NCBI GenBank assembly: GCA_907165065.1
Contig: OU015524.1
Coordinates: 53,485,295 to 53,549,294 of the forward strand
Length of the DNA: 64,000 bases
Direction of reading: 5' to 3'
Source: Caprimulgus europaeus
Lineage: Eukaryota; Chordata; Aves; Caprimulgiformes; Caprimulgidae
The position numbers and the translations under genes are program-made. The notes under the pieces were generated by a model. The model searched no databases and was not told where the DNA came from. It saw only the letters and a list, made by a program, of their open reading frames with translations. How positions within the stretch are numbered: position 1 is the stretch's first letter; each line of letters starts with the position of its first letter. Of this stretch, positions 61,008 to 64,000 are shown piece after piece.

Positions 61008-63540
61008 TTGGTTGTTCAACATGTCACTAAAACCCTTGCTTTTATATGTTTTCTCTTGCATTTTTCCTATATTGTTGCCCACTGCTTTTTAATTTTGGGT
61101 TTCCATAATAAATCCATTTATACTCAAATATATGAAAGAATGATGCTTTTGTGTGTTGGATGTGTTTTGACATAATTTATCTAGAAATTGACAGAGATGT
61201 CATCCTTGATGATTAAAAAGGCATTAATGAGATGAGTATTTGTCAAGACTGGATTATGGCCATCTCCATGTTAGTTAAATGGCAATGGAATGACTGCTGG
61301 AAACAAATGTGAAGCACGCATTTTTGCAATGAATTATTGATTGTTCTTGATAGAGGAAATAAGAAATTAGAATGACTGGACAACAAAATATGAACACTCC
61401 TTGAAATTTAATCAGGCATATTATGAAGTAGTCAATGTAAGATAAAAAGCTGCACATGATGTGAAGTAATTTCTCTTTAAAGAAGCCTAATTCAGAAAAA
61501 ATGAATGCATGGGGTTTTCTTTTTTGGTTAAGCCATAATGCAGTATGTCTTATGCGATATGCAAATAGTTAGATTTCTCCAACATGTACATGGGAATTCT
61601 TAATTACCATTAGGTAAACTGATAATAATTCAGCTAGATACTAAGCATATGTTTGACAATACACGTATAACAATTCTCAGAGCTTAAAAATTTAAGCATA
61701 CACTAATGCTGATTTAATTTCTTAGCTATTTAGTTATCTGGTTTTATCTGACAAACTGAAATAGGTGGTATCTTGGGGAGCCAGACAAAAATCTGTTTAA
61801 AGACTTACATTTACAAAATTTTTTACAGACACTGCTTTGCTCTGAAAGTCTCTTCACAGATTTTTATCTTGTAATGTCAAAACAATTAATGGGAAAATAA
61901 GCATTTTAGGAGGCTTCGTCTTACTTGTCTTCAGTTTGTTAATGAGCTCATCTCTCTATATCTGGAAGTATTTAATATGTATGTGTGAGGAAAGACACTG
62001 CAGTGCTGCTGCTGCTGCTTTATGGGGCAGTAAGGTTTCAGAAAAATTGTAACCATGAATGAATATCCCTTCACACACCCCCACCCTCCCCGCAACCCAT
62101 CTAATCTCAGAAGTATGTGATGTGAGATAGAGTAAACATTTCCTCCTAACCAAAAATCTGTGTGTCTTCTAGCACAAAATAAGAAAAACAACGTATTAGG
62201 GTTGGCATTTGCAGAATTTTACCTAAACAGGTAGAGGTATATTGGTCTATAGAACTGGAAAAAAATTATTTCTTTTCAACACTTTTTTTTGCTATTCTTC
62301 TCATCGTGCAATTGAAGAAAAATGCAGGAAAACAGTTTTAATCTTTTAATTCCACAATACAAACTTTATGATTTCTGAGTACATCACATAGGCAGTCTTT
62401 ATCCGCTTTCTTGTTCATTACTGTGTCAGTGTACTTTCCTATTTGAAACCTTATAAATAATGGTAGCTTTAATTCCAAGACGTGATGAATGAGTGTGTCT
62501 GCGCTTTTAACACTCCATATGAGAATCTTAAAAAGCTTTTATTTTCACATCTCGCTTTCAAACCTTGTTTTAGTAATAAACTGCAACAGAGTAGTAGTTA
62601 GGAAGATCCAGTACCGACATTAGTATGTCTGGTCTTGTGGAAAACTGAATGGTCCTCCATTCTGAGTTAGCCACATACTTTTGTTGGCACTTTGGTTTTG
62701 GGTTCCAGCACAGGCATTACAGGATTACACTGTCCACTAGATTAGTAAATGATTCCTGTCTAGCTGCAAGGCAAGTATGTTGCAAGTTGTACCTAAATTT
62801 TAGCCTTTCTTTTTAACCTTTTTGTTTCTTAATGGAGATAACTTGGAAAGCTCTCCCGTCTCCTCAGTTCTTTCTAGCTGTATGTAGAGTTTTTTCATGA
62901 TGGCAGGTAATTTCTCTTATAAATATCTAAACATAGACATTTTGTAACACGTTTGCAGATGCAAGCATGCCAAAATACCCTAATTAGTTTACTAGGAAGT
63001 GTGATCATCATGTGTACAAACATTATCAAGCACGTGATCACTTGTTGTGACTTTAACTTTCCCCATTTGGCAATAACATGAGATAATCTGCCTCCTTTTA
63101 AGCAGTGCGAAGGGATAACTGTTTTCTGCACCCTGGCCAAGCAGCCACATTGGCACAGGGATCCGCTTGGCTTCTCCCATGCTAGAATTACACTAGGAAG
63201 AACTTCCAAGCAAAGTCAGCCATTGCATGCAAGGGGAAAGGGGTGTCTGTGTATGTGGGGTGGGGGGCAGTAAAGACCATTTCACCCAGAGAAGAGTTTG
63301 ATCTGCTGCCTCTTTCAGCTAAATTAGCACTCAGCCTAATGGGAAGCAACTTAAATACCTGCTCAAGCTATAAAGTAACTGTTGGCAGAAGAGCAAAGCA
63401 CAGACATTTTCCTCACTGCTTGGGTTGTGCCAGGATGTGAACAGCTATGTTTTAGATATAACATGTAGAGTAAAACCCATTCAGGTTTGCAATGCACATT
63501 AAATTTTTCATTGTAAATGGTAACTTCCAGTGTGTTGATC
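61008..63540. other. Noncoding interval, nothing recognised
   Basis: AT-rich; holds a (GCT)5 at 62005-62019. A GC-richer patch at about 63100-63430 contains several TTGGC half sites (NFI-like) but no gene. Confidence 0.55.
62005..62019. repeat. (GCT)5 trinucleotide repeat
   Basis: Five uninterrupted GCT units in noncoding sequence. Confidence 0.9.
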
Positions 63541-63560
63541 TTTTTTTTTTTTTTTTTTTT
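63541..63560. repeat. Poly(T) tract, 20 bases
   Basis: An uninterrupted run of 20 T. No retroposed element is recognised next to it on the minus strand. Confidence 0.95.
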
Positions 63561-64000
63561 CCAAATTATTTCTGTGAATGTAAGTTTTCTGCATTTAGAT
63601 AGAGAGAAATACCCCCCTTTCCAGTTTTATGGTGCTTGGGTGTTTTTCCTTTACGTGAAGGTTTTTAAAATAATGATAGTATTTTGGGATTAAAATTCCC
63701 CTTTCACTGATATGAGTAGGAAAAACTCATGAACTTGACTGGGAAGAGCATCAAGCCAGTAATGCATGGGAAAAAATGAACCATACTTGAAGCTGGTTCC
63801 ACTTGTGTCCAAGCCCACAGTGTCTTCTCACATGATGGTTGCTGGGATGTAGCATGTGCCAACCCTATGTTGGAAGCCCTAAACATACTGGAACTGCTCC
63901 AAACGGACCTAAATATCACCAGATAGAGAGGAGTCTGTTGCATGTTCCCATTGTTCCTTCCCACAAGGAGCAACTTATGAATAGGTGTAGGCAGGCATAA
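63561..64000. other. Noncoding interval to the window edge
   Basis: AT-rich. A minus-strand frame (63704-63973) shows no recognisable motif. Confidence 0.55.

Noticed and set aside
60581-61082. Minus-strand hydrophobic frames resembling membrane proteins
   Set aside because: The Leu/Val/Phe/Trp content comes from the A/C low-complexity island read on its complement.
1-64000. CRISPR arrays, operons, tRNA or rRNA genes, phage or plasmid features
   Set aside because: No regularly spaced repeats, ribosome-binding sites, tRNA-like boxes or rRNA motifs; the sequence is vertebrate genomic DNA.

Overview
The window is vertebrate nuclear DNA, almost certainly from a bird. The main reason is a set of CR1-clade LINE fragments. 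The two youngest end in tandem ATTCTGTG/ATTCTATG octamers, the usual 3' end of avian CR1. An avian-type endogenous retrovirus LTR supports this. The rest is AT-rich, single-copy-looking DNA with microsatellites, A/C- or T/G-only islands and long stretches without open frames. I see no operon, rRNA, tRNA, CRISPR array or other prokaryotic feature. The window reads as intergenic or deep intronic sequence.

Layout. 1-5.5 kb: mostly noncoding, with three short plus-strand open segments at 2.68, 4.10 and 5.14 kb. Each has splice-site-like edges and could be exons of one unrecognised gene (low confidence). 5.5-12 kb: noncoding, with a (TCCC)8 tract. 12.04-12.77 kb: an old, decayed CR1 on the minus strand. 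12.8-20.7 kb: noncoding, with AT-rich blocks that look like conserved noncoding elements. 20.69-21.15 kb: a 155-codon minus-strand open frame with SHAGTQT repeats, possibly a decayed retroviral gag-like N-terminus. 22.95-23.06 kb: a short CR1 tail. 25.12-25.25 kb: an (AAT)n/(ATT)n microsatellite that can fold on itself. 26.53-27.51 kb: a solo ERV LTR, sense on the minus strand. 29.1-30.5 kb: two old CR1 fragments in divergent orientation. 36.17-37.68 kb: a young 5'-truncated CR1 whose reverse transcriptase frame is still open for 473 codons. 44.05-45.44 kb: a second, broken CR1 in the same orientation. 45.4-64 kb: noncoding, with low-complexity islands.

The only confidently recognisable protein-coding content is CR1 reverse transcriptase. 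At least three generations of CR1 can be told apart by decay: young and open (36 kb); intermediate, with frameshifts (44 kb); and ancient (12, 23 and 29-30 kb). No host gene can be named. All family identifications come from recognising motifs by eye; no database search was run.
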